From contig JAOBWH010000099.1 in NCBI GenBank assembly GCA_025463265.1, forward strand, positions 1 through 63,157: 63,157 nt of DNA, read 5' to 3'. The position numbers and the translations under genes were made by a program. The notes beneath the pieces were generated by a model. That model made no database searches, was not told where the DNA came from, and saw only the letters and a list, made by a program, of their open reading frames with translations. This DNA is from Ilumatobacteraceae bacterium. Its GTDB lineage: Bacteria > Actinomycetota > Acidimicrobiia > Acidimicrobiales > Iamiaceae. Of this stretch, positions 26,168 through 32,895 are shown in pieces (within the stretch, counting starts at the first letter, position 1; every line of letters starts with the position of its first letter).

Positions 26168-26502
26168 GATGGCCGGCTCTTCTCGGCGGGCTCGGTGTTC
26201 TCGGCCACCAGGCGGAAGCGGGCAGCGGCCTCGCCCCATGCAAGCGTGAGAAAGGCGGCGACGCTTTCGAGGCCCTCATCGTCGAGTCGGTAGATACGCC
26301 GGGTGCCGTGCCTCGCCTCCACGACGAGACCGGCTTCCTTGAGCAGTCGCAGATGCCGGGAAACAGCGGGCCGGCTTATGGGCAGGGAGTCGGCGAGCTC
26401 GCCGACGGCCCGTTCACCCGAGCCCAACAAGGCGACGATGGCGCGCCGGTTGGGATCGCCGAGCGCGGCGAACGGATCACCCGCAGGCGCGGCGGCAGTC
26501 AT
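26164..26502 (-). CDS. ArsR-family transcriptional regulator
   Basis: The 112-residue winged-helix protein has DPFAALGDPNRRAIVALL, then VGELADSLPISRPAVSRHLRLLKEAGLV as the helix-turn-helix, and RRIYRLDDEGL as the wing. No Cys is present in the recognition helix, so it is not a classic metal sensor. ATG 26502 sits 8 bases after the DUF6855-like gene, and the next gene starts inside its stop. It is a likely autoregulator of the operon, perhaps through the paired palindromes at 27260-27292. Confidence 0.87.
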   Translation of the reverse strand: MTAAAPAGDPFAALGDPNRRAIVALLGSGERAVGELADSLPISRPAVSRHLRLLKEAGLVVEARHGTRRIYRLDDEGLESVAAFLTLAWGEAAARFRLVAENTEPAEKSRPS

Positions 26503-26510
26503 GAGGCGGT

Positions 26511-26921
26511 TCAGACCGCTCGCATCCGGTTGTTGCGGGAGTGGTGTTCGACTTCTGCCCAGCCGAGCGCCTCCATGACGGGCGGCACGTAGTTGCCGAA
26601 ACGGCCCCGCAAGCCCTTCTTCAGTCCGTACCAACCGCCTACCGGGTTGTGCGCTGACCGGGCCCAGGCCTCGACGGTCCCTTCGGCGGCGGGCTTCTGT
26701 TCGTCTGCGTTCCCGAGCGGCACCCAGTCACCGGCGTCGACGAGCATCGTGCGCAGGTCGTCGAGGCAGCGCAGGTCGTAGTGCAACTGGGTCTTGCCCC
26801 CCTGGACCACCAGCGAAGGCGGGTCGAGCGTGTCATCACGATAAGCAGTGAACTCAGACCCGCCGCTCGGAGTCGTGAGCACCCACGGGCAGTCGGCGGC
26901 GGACCCGGCGATCTTCGTCAT
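26511..26921 (-). CDS. DUF6855-like hypothetical protein
   Basis: The 136-residue soluble protein has DPW-type opening WVLTTPSGGSEFTAYRDD, LDDLRTMLVDAGDWVPLGNADE and a strongly patterned end, GTVEAWARSAHNPVGGWYG followed by RGRFGNYVPPVMEALG. I recall this pattern from conserved actinobacterial proteins filed as DUF6855; function unknown. ATG 26921 follows GAGGAG by 7 bases and overlaps the stop of the frameshifted gene upstream (ATGA). It is in an operon with ArsR and SRPBCC genes. Confidence 0.75.
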   Translation of the reverse strand: MTKIAGSAADCPWVLTTPSGGSEFTAYRDDTLDPPSLVVQGGKTQLHYDLRCLDDLRTMLVDAGDWVPLGNADEQKPAAEGTVEAWARSAHNPVGGWYGLKKGLRGRFGNYVPPVMEALGWAEVEHHSRNNRMRAV

Positions 26922-27230
26922 CGACTTGCTCCTCGACGGTACGAGCCAACCAAGGTGGCCTCCGATACAACGGGTCCGATCAAGCATCGATCAGCGATGT
27001 CCGCCGTGAACGCCTTGAACGCCGGCATGGCGTTCAACGGGTTCGTGCCGTCGTCGGTGTCGGTCTCGGCCACATGCACGAAGGTTGTGCCATCCGCCAT
27101 CCGGGTAGCTCTCGTACCGCAAGCCCTCGGGTCGGTCGCTGGCGAGCTCCGTGAAAACGGCTTCGATGAGCGACTGATTTTCATCCGCTCGATCGGGCTT
27201 CGTTTCGTACCGAACCACCGTGAGTCCCAT
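26918..27230 (-). pseudogene. Antibiotic-biosynthesis-monooxygenase-like gene with a one-base frameshift
   Basis: The first frame from 27230 gives MGLTVVRYETKPDRADENQ and then ELASDRPEGLRYES; the protein then continues in another frame with RMADGTTFVHVAETDTDD, AMPAFKAFTADIADRC and VSEATLVGSYRR. The two halves join perfectly if one C is removed from the CCC run at minus-strand 27105-27103, giving a ~103-residue ABM/quinol-monooxygenase-like ferredoxin-fold protein. The second frame ends in an ATGA overlap with the next gene, which shows it is the true reading frame. It is either a recent mutation or a sequencing error. Confidence 0.72.
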
Positions 27231-27259
27231 GCGTAGCAGCCTTCCCAGGTCTTGAAATC

Positions 27260-27292
27260 GTAACCTCGCAGTTACTGTAACAGATCAGTTAC
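27260..27292. promoter_or_regulatory. Two tandem GTAAC-N6-GTTAC palindromes (operator)
   Basis: GTAAC (27260-27264) pairs with GTTAC (27271-27275) and a second identical pair lies at 27277-27281 and 27288-27292, with six bases inside each pair and one base between them. Both spacers differ in sequence, so this is a repeated binding site rather than a simple duplication. It starts 30 bases upstream of the operon's first gene at 27230. The operon's ArsR protein is the obvious candidate binder. Confidence 0.65.
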
Positions 27293-27394
27293 CATCTGAC
27301 GTTCGCCGGCTCTGCATCTGAGCACCGTGCTGCCGGAACACCAGGCCGGTGGCGACGCCCCAGGCGCGCATCGCATCGCGTCGGCCGATCCGAA

Positions 27395-27400
27395 TACGTT
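27395..27400 (+). promoter_or_regulatory. TAnnnT -10 box for the 27409 gene
   Basis: TACGTT ends 8 bases before ATG 27409, the same leaderless layout as other genes in the window, and supports that start over the upstream GTG/ATG options. Confidence 0.42.
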
Positions 27401-27408
27401 GCCTGCTC

Positions 27409-28152
27409 ATGATTCCTTCTGACTCGGCGTCGTTGCTCATCAGCATCGCCAGCGGGATCGCGGCCGTCCTGGCGCTCGGCGTGACCCTGTACCAGCAGTG
27501 GTGGCGCCAGCCGCGGCTGCGCCTCGCGCTCTCGCTGGACCCGCGGCACGGCGACCTCGTCACCCTCACGCCCGTCACGCCCCCGGACGCGTCCGCCGAG
27601 GTACTCGAGCGCGACACCGTCGAGCACTGGCTGCGGATGCGAGTGACCAATGCGGTGGGCAAGCAGTCCGGTCGCGAGGTCGAGGTCCTCTACATCGGCC
27701 GCCGCAGCAACGGGGTGCTCAACATCGACCCGCGCCCGTTGCGCTTCACCGGGACGAGCGAGAACCTGAACCACAGCGACATCCTCGCGATGGGTGCGGA
27801 CAAGCCGGCGCTGACGGCGACGGTGCCGCCCGGCATGTTCCGGCAGGTGGACGTGATCGCGGCCTCCTGCTCCACCTCCGTCATGTCGAGGCTGCGCGGT
27901 GCTCCGCGAGTTGCGGTGTGGCCCGGGCCGGGCGAGCCGCTTGTGGAGGGACAGCACGAGGTCTTCCTCGCCGTTGCGGGCGCCGACCGCAACGCCGCGT
28001 TCTACCGGTTGGACCTCACGGTGGCGCCCGGATGGACGGATGACGTGGCGGTCTGGTGGGACTCCCACCTGGTGCTGTCGCCACTCGTGCGCATCAAGGG
28101 GCGGCACCTTCCTCGGCTCGGGCTGCCACCGGCGCCCGGCCGGCGCGGCTGA
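27409..28152 (+). CDS. Hypothetical protein with one N-terminal membrane helix
   Basis: The 247-residue protein begins with a short tail, a hydrophobic helix at about residues 7-27 (LLISIASGIAAVLALGVTLY) and a basic QQWWRQPRLR stop-transfer segment; the remaining ~210 residues are mostly beta-strand-like and contain three Cys at most. The orientation suggests a cytoplasmic C-terminal domain. I do not recognise the family. ATG 27409 is supported by a TACGTT box. It stands alone, divergent from the ArsR operon. Confidence 0.65.
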   Translation: MIPSDSASLLISIASGIAAVLALGVTLYQQWWRQPRLRLALSLDPRHGDLVTLTPVTPPDASAEVLERDTVEHWLRMRVTNAVGKQSGREVEVLYIGRRSNGVLNIDPRPLRFTGTSENLNHSDILAMGADKPALTATVPPGMFRQVDVIAASCSTSVMSRLRGAPRVAVWPGPGEPLVEGQHEVFLAVAGADRNAAFYRLDLTVAPGWTDDVAVWWDSHLVLSPLVRIKGRHLPRLGLPPAPGRRG

Positions 28153-28691
28153 GCACCTCACCGGTGGAACCAACGATGACGGAGTTCGAGGGCGACGTAC
28201 TCTTGCCGGTCGTGGCGGATGTCGACCTAGACCCTTCAGCGAGGGGACCAGCGAGCAACGGTCTCGCTCGGCGACCGATTGAGGGGAAACAACGGAAAGG
28301 TCGAGGTCAGGGTGCAGGTCGACACCGGCTGCCATCCGGCCTGACCGGATTGGCCATCCCCGGGTGTGGCGATCGTGCACGCCACCGACCAGGCGTCGGA
28401 GACAGTTCAGGCCGAGCCCGCCGCGGTGCTCGTCGGCGTGATCGCGCGGCTGTTGGATCTCATCATCGCGGTCGCGCTCCTTCCAAACAGGACCCTTTCG
28501 AACCAGATCCGGCCTGACGGCGGCGAGGTGTATGGGCACCACATGGGAACGTCCCTCGGACCAGTGCCAGGGATGCGCGCAGGCGTGATGCGCAGCCTGT
28601 GTTCGGTGAGCAGCGCCTGCTCCTGGTGGCGATCGGGGACCACCGTCGGCGGCCGCGACTCTTGAGCCTCGGGAGCGGGTACGGGAGGCCC
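28153..28691. other. 539-bp stretch without a supported gene
   Basis: An open frame at 28366-28665 contains a hydrophobic run (LVGVIARLLDLIIAVALL) but lacks a ribosome site, and its second half is random-looking. Nothing else on either strand resembles a protein. A GGGAGG at 28684-28689 at the right end is the ribosome site of the SDR gene. Confidence 0.5.
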
Positions 28692-29528
28692 ATGGCAGAT
28701 CGTTCGTCGCAGACCGTGCTCACCACCGGGGCCAACTCCGGGATCGGACTGGCCACCGTGCTGGAGGTGGCCCGCCTCGGGTTCCACTCGGTCGGGTCGG
28801 TCCGGTCTGACGCCAAGGCCGAGATCGTCCACGCCGCTGCGGCCGACGCTGGGGTCGAGGTGGAGACCGTGCTGCTCGACGTGACCGATCCCGAGGCGTG
28901 CGAGCGGGCCGTCGAGGGTCTCCCCCCGCTGTACGGGCTCGTGAACAACGCCGGGTACGCGCTGACCGGAGCGGTCGAAGACGTCGGCGACGACGAGGCC
29001 CACCGGCTGTTCGAGACGATGGTCCACGCCCCGATGCGCCTCGCCCGCCTCGCCCTGCCCGGCCTGCGCACCGGGGAGGGCGGGCGCATCATCAACATCT
29101 CCTCGATCGCCGGGCTCAGCACCGCCCCGTTCGCCGGCCACTACACCGGTGCCAAGCACGCGCTCGAAGCCCTGTCGGATGCGCTGCGCATGGAGGTCGC
29201 CGGGGAAGGGGTGAAGGTCGTCCTGGTCGAACCGGGCGGGTTCAAGACGGGCATCTGGGAGGAGTTCGAGCGCGACATCGACCGCCGCGACGCTGAGGGC
29301 ACCCGCCACGGCTCGGCGTACCGCCGATCCCTCCAGGGCCAGCGGCTGCTGGAGCCGATCATGGGCAGCCCGGCGGGCTGCGCCAAGGTGATCGGCGGTG
29401 CCCTCACGTCGTCGATGCCGCGCGCTCGCTACCTGGTAGGGATCGATGCCCAGGCCATCCTCCTCGCCCAGCGGCTCACGCCCACGCTGGTGAAGGACCG
29501 CGTCGTCCGCTTCGCCCTCGGGCTCTGA
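28692..29528 (+). CDS. Classical short-chain dehydrogenase/reductase (SDR)
   Basis: The 278-residue protein has the cofactor motif TGANSGIGLA (TGxxxGxG), LVNNAGYAL, INISSIAGL with catalytic Ser, and HYTGAKHA with Tyr and Lys. Arg after the second strand (VGSVRSDAK) favours NADPH. It probably oxidises or reduces a lipid, steroid or polyol alcohol; the substrate is unknown. GGGAGG lies 4 bases upstream of ATG 28692. It is convergent to the sterol-desaturase-family gene, with 39 bases between the stops. Confidence 0.87.
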   Translation: MADRSSQTVLTTGANSGIGLATVLEVARLGFHSVGSVRSDAKAEIVHAAAADAGVEVETVLLDVTDPEACERAVEGLPPLYGLVNNAGYALTGAVEDVGDDEAHRLFETMVHAPMRLARLALPGLRTGEGGRIINISSIAGLSTAPFAGHYTGAKHALEALSDALRMEVAGEGVKVVLVEPGGFKTGIWEEFERDIDRRDAEGTRHGSAYRRSLQGQRLLEPIMGSPAGCAKVIGGALTSSMPRARYLVGIDAQAILLAQRLTPTLVKDRVVRFALGL

Positions 29529-29567
29529 GCCGGGGACCAGGCGGTGCGGCCTCGTGGCTCGCTGCGA

Positions 29568-30359
29568 TCATGACCGGGCGTGAGCGGCGGCCAGATCGGG
29601 CGCACCCGTGGGCGCCTTGACGAGCGGGCGGGCAGGCTCCAGCAGCATGGCCCGGACGGTCTGCCGTTCGGCCAGGTCGAGCGTGTCGAGGCCGGTGGGG
29701 TGCCGGCCGTCCGGGGGCGAGTAGGTGCCGAGCAGGCGGTCCCAGAAGGTGAAGATCAAGCCGTAGTTCGTGTTCGTCTCCGGCAGCGTCGGCGAGTGGT
29801 GCACCCGGTGCAGACCCGGCGTCTGGATCACCCACACGAGCGCCCGTTCGAGCCGCCTCGGGAGGACGATCCGGATGTGGTCCCAGAGCCCGAAGACCGC
29901 GCCGAGGGCCCCCGAGACGGCGACGTGGGCAGGCGCCGCGCCCAGGAGGAGCACCGCAAGGGACGAGCCCAGGACGATGGCGACCACATCCAGCGGGTGG
30001 TTGCGGAGCGATGTGGTCACGTCCATGTCCGGATCGGTGTGGTGGGCGCGGTGGACGCTCCACAGGCGGGCCGAGGTGTGGCTCCAGCGGTGGGTGAGGT
30101 AGCCGGCGAGGTCGACCACCACGATCGTCGCCACCAGCGCCGGCAGACCCGAGAGGCCGAGCCAGGGGAGGAGACCAGCGCCGTGGCGATGGCCGTACTG
30201 CGACACGCCGACCAGGGCCAGATCCGACAGGGCGGCCGCCACCAGGACCGGGAGGATCATCGCCAGGTTGGCGCGCCGGGAGCGCGTCGCGGGACCGCCG
30301 AGGCGGACCTCGAGCGGGGTGATGACGACGTAGGTGAGGACGATGAGCAGGGCGAGCAT
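29568..30359 (-). CDS. Sterol desaturase/fatty acid hydroxylase family membrane protein
   Basis: The 263-residue integral membrane protein shows the full diiron histidine set: H90RWSH94, H103RAHH107 and H184RVHH188, with helices before, between and after. The family hydroxylates or desaturates lipids, sterols or carotenoids with O2 at the membrane. ATG 30359 follows GAGGAG by 5 bases. Its promoter should lie in the 306-base divergent region, which holds a long dyad (30440-30472). The substrate is not deducible. Confidence 0.87.
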   Translation of the reverse strand: MLALLIVLTYVVITPLEVRLGGPATRSRRANLAMILPVLVAAALSDLALVGVSQYGHRHGAGLLPWLGLSGLPALVATIVVVDLAGYLTHRWSHTSARLWSVHRAHHTDPDMDVTTSLRNHPLDVVAIVLGSSLAVLLLGAAPAHVAVSGALGAVFGLWDHIRIVLPRRLERALVWVIQTPGLHRVHHSPTLPETNTNYGLIFTFWDRLLGTYSPPDGRHPTGLDTLDLAERQTVRAMLLEPARPLVKAPTGAPDLAAAHARS

Positions 30360-30439
30360 GGGGGCTCCTCGGGTCTGGTGGTCGGTCGGTTCCGGCTGCA
30401 CGCATGATCCGACGGGCCGCTTGCAGGACGCTCTCACGC

Positions 30440-30472
30440 CGCTTGGAACATGGTGCACGGCTGTTCCAAGCG
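30440..30472. promoter_or_regulatory. 11-bp-arm inverted repeat in a divergent promoter region
   Basis: CGCTTGGAACA at 30440-30450 and its exact complement TGTTCCAAGCG at 30462-30472 are separated by 11 bases that themselves contain the palindrome GTGCAC. The centres are 33 bases apart end to end, so a dimeric regulator could bind one face. It lies 81 bases upstream of the hydroxylase start and about 194 upstream of the aminotransferase. The rest of 30360-30665 shows nothing else. Confidence 0.6.
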
Positions 30473-30665
30473 CCAGGGCGCCACCGCCGCCCTGGTCGCT
30501 CCGGCCGGCCCTCGGCTCTGGCCCCCCACCCGTCGCTCCCGCCACCCATCGGTGCGCTCGGCCCGGGTCCTGGGTCCGCTGAGGCCATGATGGCTCGATG
30601 TGGCGCAGCCTCTCCAGTCAACTGGCGTCGGCCACCTCCGGCGCTCCGGTGATCGCCCGGTCCCG

Positions 30666-31862
30666 GTGAAGGCTTCGGCGCGGTCGCAGGTGCCACCGTT
30701 CGAGGTGATGGCGATCCTCGATCGGGTGGTTACGCTGCGCGACGCCGGCCGAGAGGTGCTGTCGCTCTGTGCCGGTGAGCCCTCGGGCGGGGCCCCGACC
30801 GACGTCCGCACCCTGGCTGGCGAGCTCCACGCCGGTGGCGATCCGCTCGGCTACACCGGCCCCCTGGGCACGGCGGAGCTGCGTCGCGCCATCGCCGGGC
30901 ACCACCAGCGCTGGTACGGGCTCGAGATCGACCCGGGGTCCGTGGCGGTCACCACCGGTGCGTCCGGCGCGTTCGTGCTCGCCTTCCTCGCCGCCTTCGA
31001 CGCCGGGGACCGTGTGGCGGTCGTCAGGCCCGGCTACCCGGCCTACCGCAACCTCCTGCACGCCCTCGACGTCGAACCGATCGACATCGCGGTGGGTCCA
31101 GACACCGGGTTCCGCCTCACGACCGAGGCGCTCGATGCCACCGTCGCCGCACGTGGACCCTTCGCCGGGCTCGTCTTGGCGTCGCCGGCGAACCCCACCG
31201 GTTCGATGATGAGCCGAGATCAGTTCGCAGCGATCGCGTCCTGGTGCGCAGGCCACGACGTCCGCCTGGTGAGCGACGAGATCTACCACGGCATCACCTA
31301 CCCGACCGAGGGGCCGGGGGCCACGAGCCGCGGCACCTGTGCGTGGTCGCTCGACCGGAGCACCATCGCCGTGTCGTCGTTCTCCAAGTACTGGGGGATG
31401 ACGGGCTGGCGGATCGGCTGGGCGCTGCTGCCCGACGACCTCCTCGGCGCGGTGGATGCCCTGGCCGGCAACGTCGCACTGTGCCCGCCCACGCCGGCGC
31501 AGCGGGTGGCGCTCGGCGCGTTCACCGAGCGCTCCTACGCCGAGGCCGACCGGGCGGTCGAGGTGCTCGCAGCGAAGCGGACGTTCCTGTACGACTCGCT
31601 GGACCGCTTGGGCTGGGGCCCCGTCGCCCCGGTCGACGGGGCGTTCTACCTGTGGGCCGGCATCCGCGGGCAGCTCGGCGAGCACCCGTCGTCGACGGAG
31701 TGGTGCCGTGCCCTGTTGGAGGACGAGGGGGTGGCGCTGGTGCCGGGCACCGACATGGACCCGATCGACGGAGGCGGGTTCATCCGGCTCTCGTTCGCGG
31801 CGTCGATGGAGGTCATCGTCGAGGCGGTCGATCGGATCGCCTCGTTCCAGCAACGAGGGTGA
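30666..31862 (+). CDS. Class I/II pyridoxal-phosphate aminotransferase (fold type I)
   Basis: The 398-residue protein has LSLCAGEP near the start, GYTGPLGTAELRRAIAGHH, the ASPANPTGS substrate loop, VSDEIYHGI and the PLP-lysine K241 in SSFSKYWGMTGWRIGW, then FIRLSFAAS with the substrate carboxylate-binding Arg. It belongs with aspartate/alanine-type aminotransferases; exact amino acid unknown. The start is uncertain: GTG 30666 is taken because conserved residues begin soon after, but GTG 30600 is open. It has no clear ribosome site. Confidence 0.82.
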   Translation: MKASARSQVPPFEVMAILDRVVTLRDAGREVLSLCAGEPSGGAPTDVRTLAGELHAGGDPLGYTGPLGTAELRRAIAGHHQRWYGLEIDPGSVAVTTGASGAFVLAFLAAFDAGDRVAVVRPGYPAYRNLLHALDVEPIDIAVGPDTGFRLTTEALDATVAARGPFAGLVLASPANPTGSMMSRDQFAAIASWCAGHDVRLVSDEIYHGITYPTEGPGATSRGTCAWSLDRSTIAVSSFSKYWGMTGWRIGWALLPDDLLGAVDALAGNVALCPPTPAQRVALGAFTERSYAEADRAVEVLAAKRTFLYDSLDRLGWGPVAPVDGAFYLWAGIRGQLGEHPSSTEWCRALLEDEGVALVPGTDMDPIDGGGFIRLSFAASMEVIVEAVDRIASFQQRG

Positions 31863-31908
31863 TGCCCGCCCTGCCGGGAGCGTCGGCTGGATGACCCGGG
31901 TCAGGCGC

Positions 31909-32406
31909 TCACGGTGCTGACGTCAGCTCGGCGAGCAGCTCGTCGAGCTGCGCGAACGTCTCGTGCATCGCCTCGGATGCGCCACCACCTTCGGCGTCGA
32001 GTGCTTCCTTCGAGGGATGGAGCTCGCTCACGACCACCAGCGTCCTGCCGTCGGTCTCGGTCAGGGTGACCGTGGTGACGGATGCATCGGCTCCGCCCTC
32101 CTCGTTGGTCCAGACGATGCGCGACGGCGGGGTCACCTCGAGGTACCGGCCGAAGAAGTCCATGCCCTCGAACCCGAGGCGGTACCGGCCGCCGGTGCGC
32201 ACGTCCATCTCGCAGGAGCTCAGCGTCATGCCCATCGACTTCGGCACCCACCAGCGCCGGAACAGCTCGGGGTCCGACCACGCCTCGAACACCAGGTGTG
32301 CGGGAGCGTCGAACGATCGCGTGACGACGACCTCTCGATCTGAGGTCCGCTCCACCTTCGTGACGTGCTCTGCGGAGGCGAGATCACCTTGTGGGTTCGT
32401 GTCCAT
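31909..32406 (-). CDS. SRPBCC (AHSA1-like) domain protein
   Basis: This 165-residue protein has VVVTRSFDAPAHLVFEAWSDPELFRRWW, the standard AHSA1 opening, then GGRYRLGF and EVTPPSRIVWTNE, and a final helix AMHETFAQLDELLAEL. Similar proteins form toxin-responsive or lipid-binding partners of ArsR-type regulators. Its start lies inside the end of the ArsR gene (23-base overlap), so it is translationally linked. It is a second copy of the ArsR/SRPBCC arrangement at 25.7-26.5 kb but is not closely similar in sequence. Confidence 0.85.
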   Translation of the reverse strand: MDTNPQGDLASAEHVTKVERTSDREVVVTRSFDAPAHLVFEAWSDPELFRRWWVPKSMGMTLSSCEMDVRTGGRYRLGFEGMDFFGRYLEVTPPSRIVWTNEEGGADASVTTVTLTETDGRTLVVVSELHPSKEALDAEGGGASEAMHETFAQLDELLAELTSAP

Positions 32407-32758
32407 CTGATTTCTCCTTCAGTTTCAACTCTTCGATGATCTGGTCGAGCTCGTCGAAGCGCTCGTCCCAGAGGTGCTGGTAGCGCTCGATCCATCCCGC
32501 CACATCCTCGAGCCGGCGGTCGCCGACCCGACAGGTCCGCACGCGGCCGACCTTCTCCGTGACGACGAGGCCCGCCTGTTCGAGGACGCTCACGTGCTTC
32601 TTCATGCCGGTGAGGGTCATGTGGAAGCGATCGGCGAGGTCCGAGATCGAGGCCTCCCGGCGGCCGAGCTGTTCGAGGACGCCACGTCGCGTGGAGTCCG
32701 ACAGCGCCGCGAAGGAGGCGTCGAGCTGAGCGTTCGCATACTGAACCATGTGGTTCAC
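32384..32758 (-). CDS. ArsR-family transcriptional regulator
   Basis: The 124-residue winged-helix protein has LDASFAALSDSTRRGVLEQL, ISDLADRFHMTLTGMKKHVSVLEQAGLV (helix-turn-helix) and a wing with VGRVRTCRV, followed by a long charged C-terminal helix. GTG 32758 has GAGG 8 bases upstream and is favoured over ATG 32749. The gene start is covered by a perfect 6-bp-arm palindrome, a likely autoregulatory operator. It controls the overlapping SRPBCC gene, by inference. Confidence 0.86.
   Translation of the reverse strand: MNHMVQYANAQLDASFAALSDSTRRGVLEQLGRREASISDLADRFHMTLTGMKKHVSVLEQAGLVVTEKVGRVRTCRVGDRRLEDVAGWIERYQHLWDERFDELDQIIEELKLKEKSDGHEPTR
32742..32757. promoter_or_regulatory. TGAACC-N4-GGTTCA palindrome over the ArsR start
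   Basis: TGAACC and GGTTCA are perfect complements separated by ATGT and lie across the first codons of the ArsR gene. Binding here would block transcription start or elongation, which fits ArsR autorepression. Coding constraint (Asn-His-Met-Val) alone would not produce it. Confidence 0.5.
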
Positions 32759-32877
32759 TGTTTACACCTCGGCAGGAGCCGACGCAAGAGCGTGAGCTGC
32801 GGCTTCAGCCGCCGGACCGTCTCGAGCGGGAAGGACCGGCGGTCTGGGTCAGAAGCGAGCCGCCAGCAGGAGCCGAT

Positions 32878-32883
32878 TAGCAT
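32878..32883 (+). promoter_or_regulatory. TAnnnT -10 box for the SARP-type regulator
   Basis: TAGCAT ends 12 bases before ATG 32896, giving a leader of only about five bases. No ribosome site is visible, consistent with a leaderless-like start. Confidence 0.35.
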
Positions 32884-32895
32884 CTGTGGCCCGCC

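Noticed and set aside
28366-28665. Possible 99-residue protein with a hydrophobic segment
   Set aside because: No ribosome site or -10 box, random-looking second half, and no recognised family; left as unassigned sequence.
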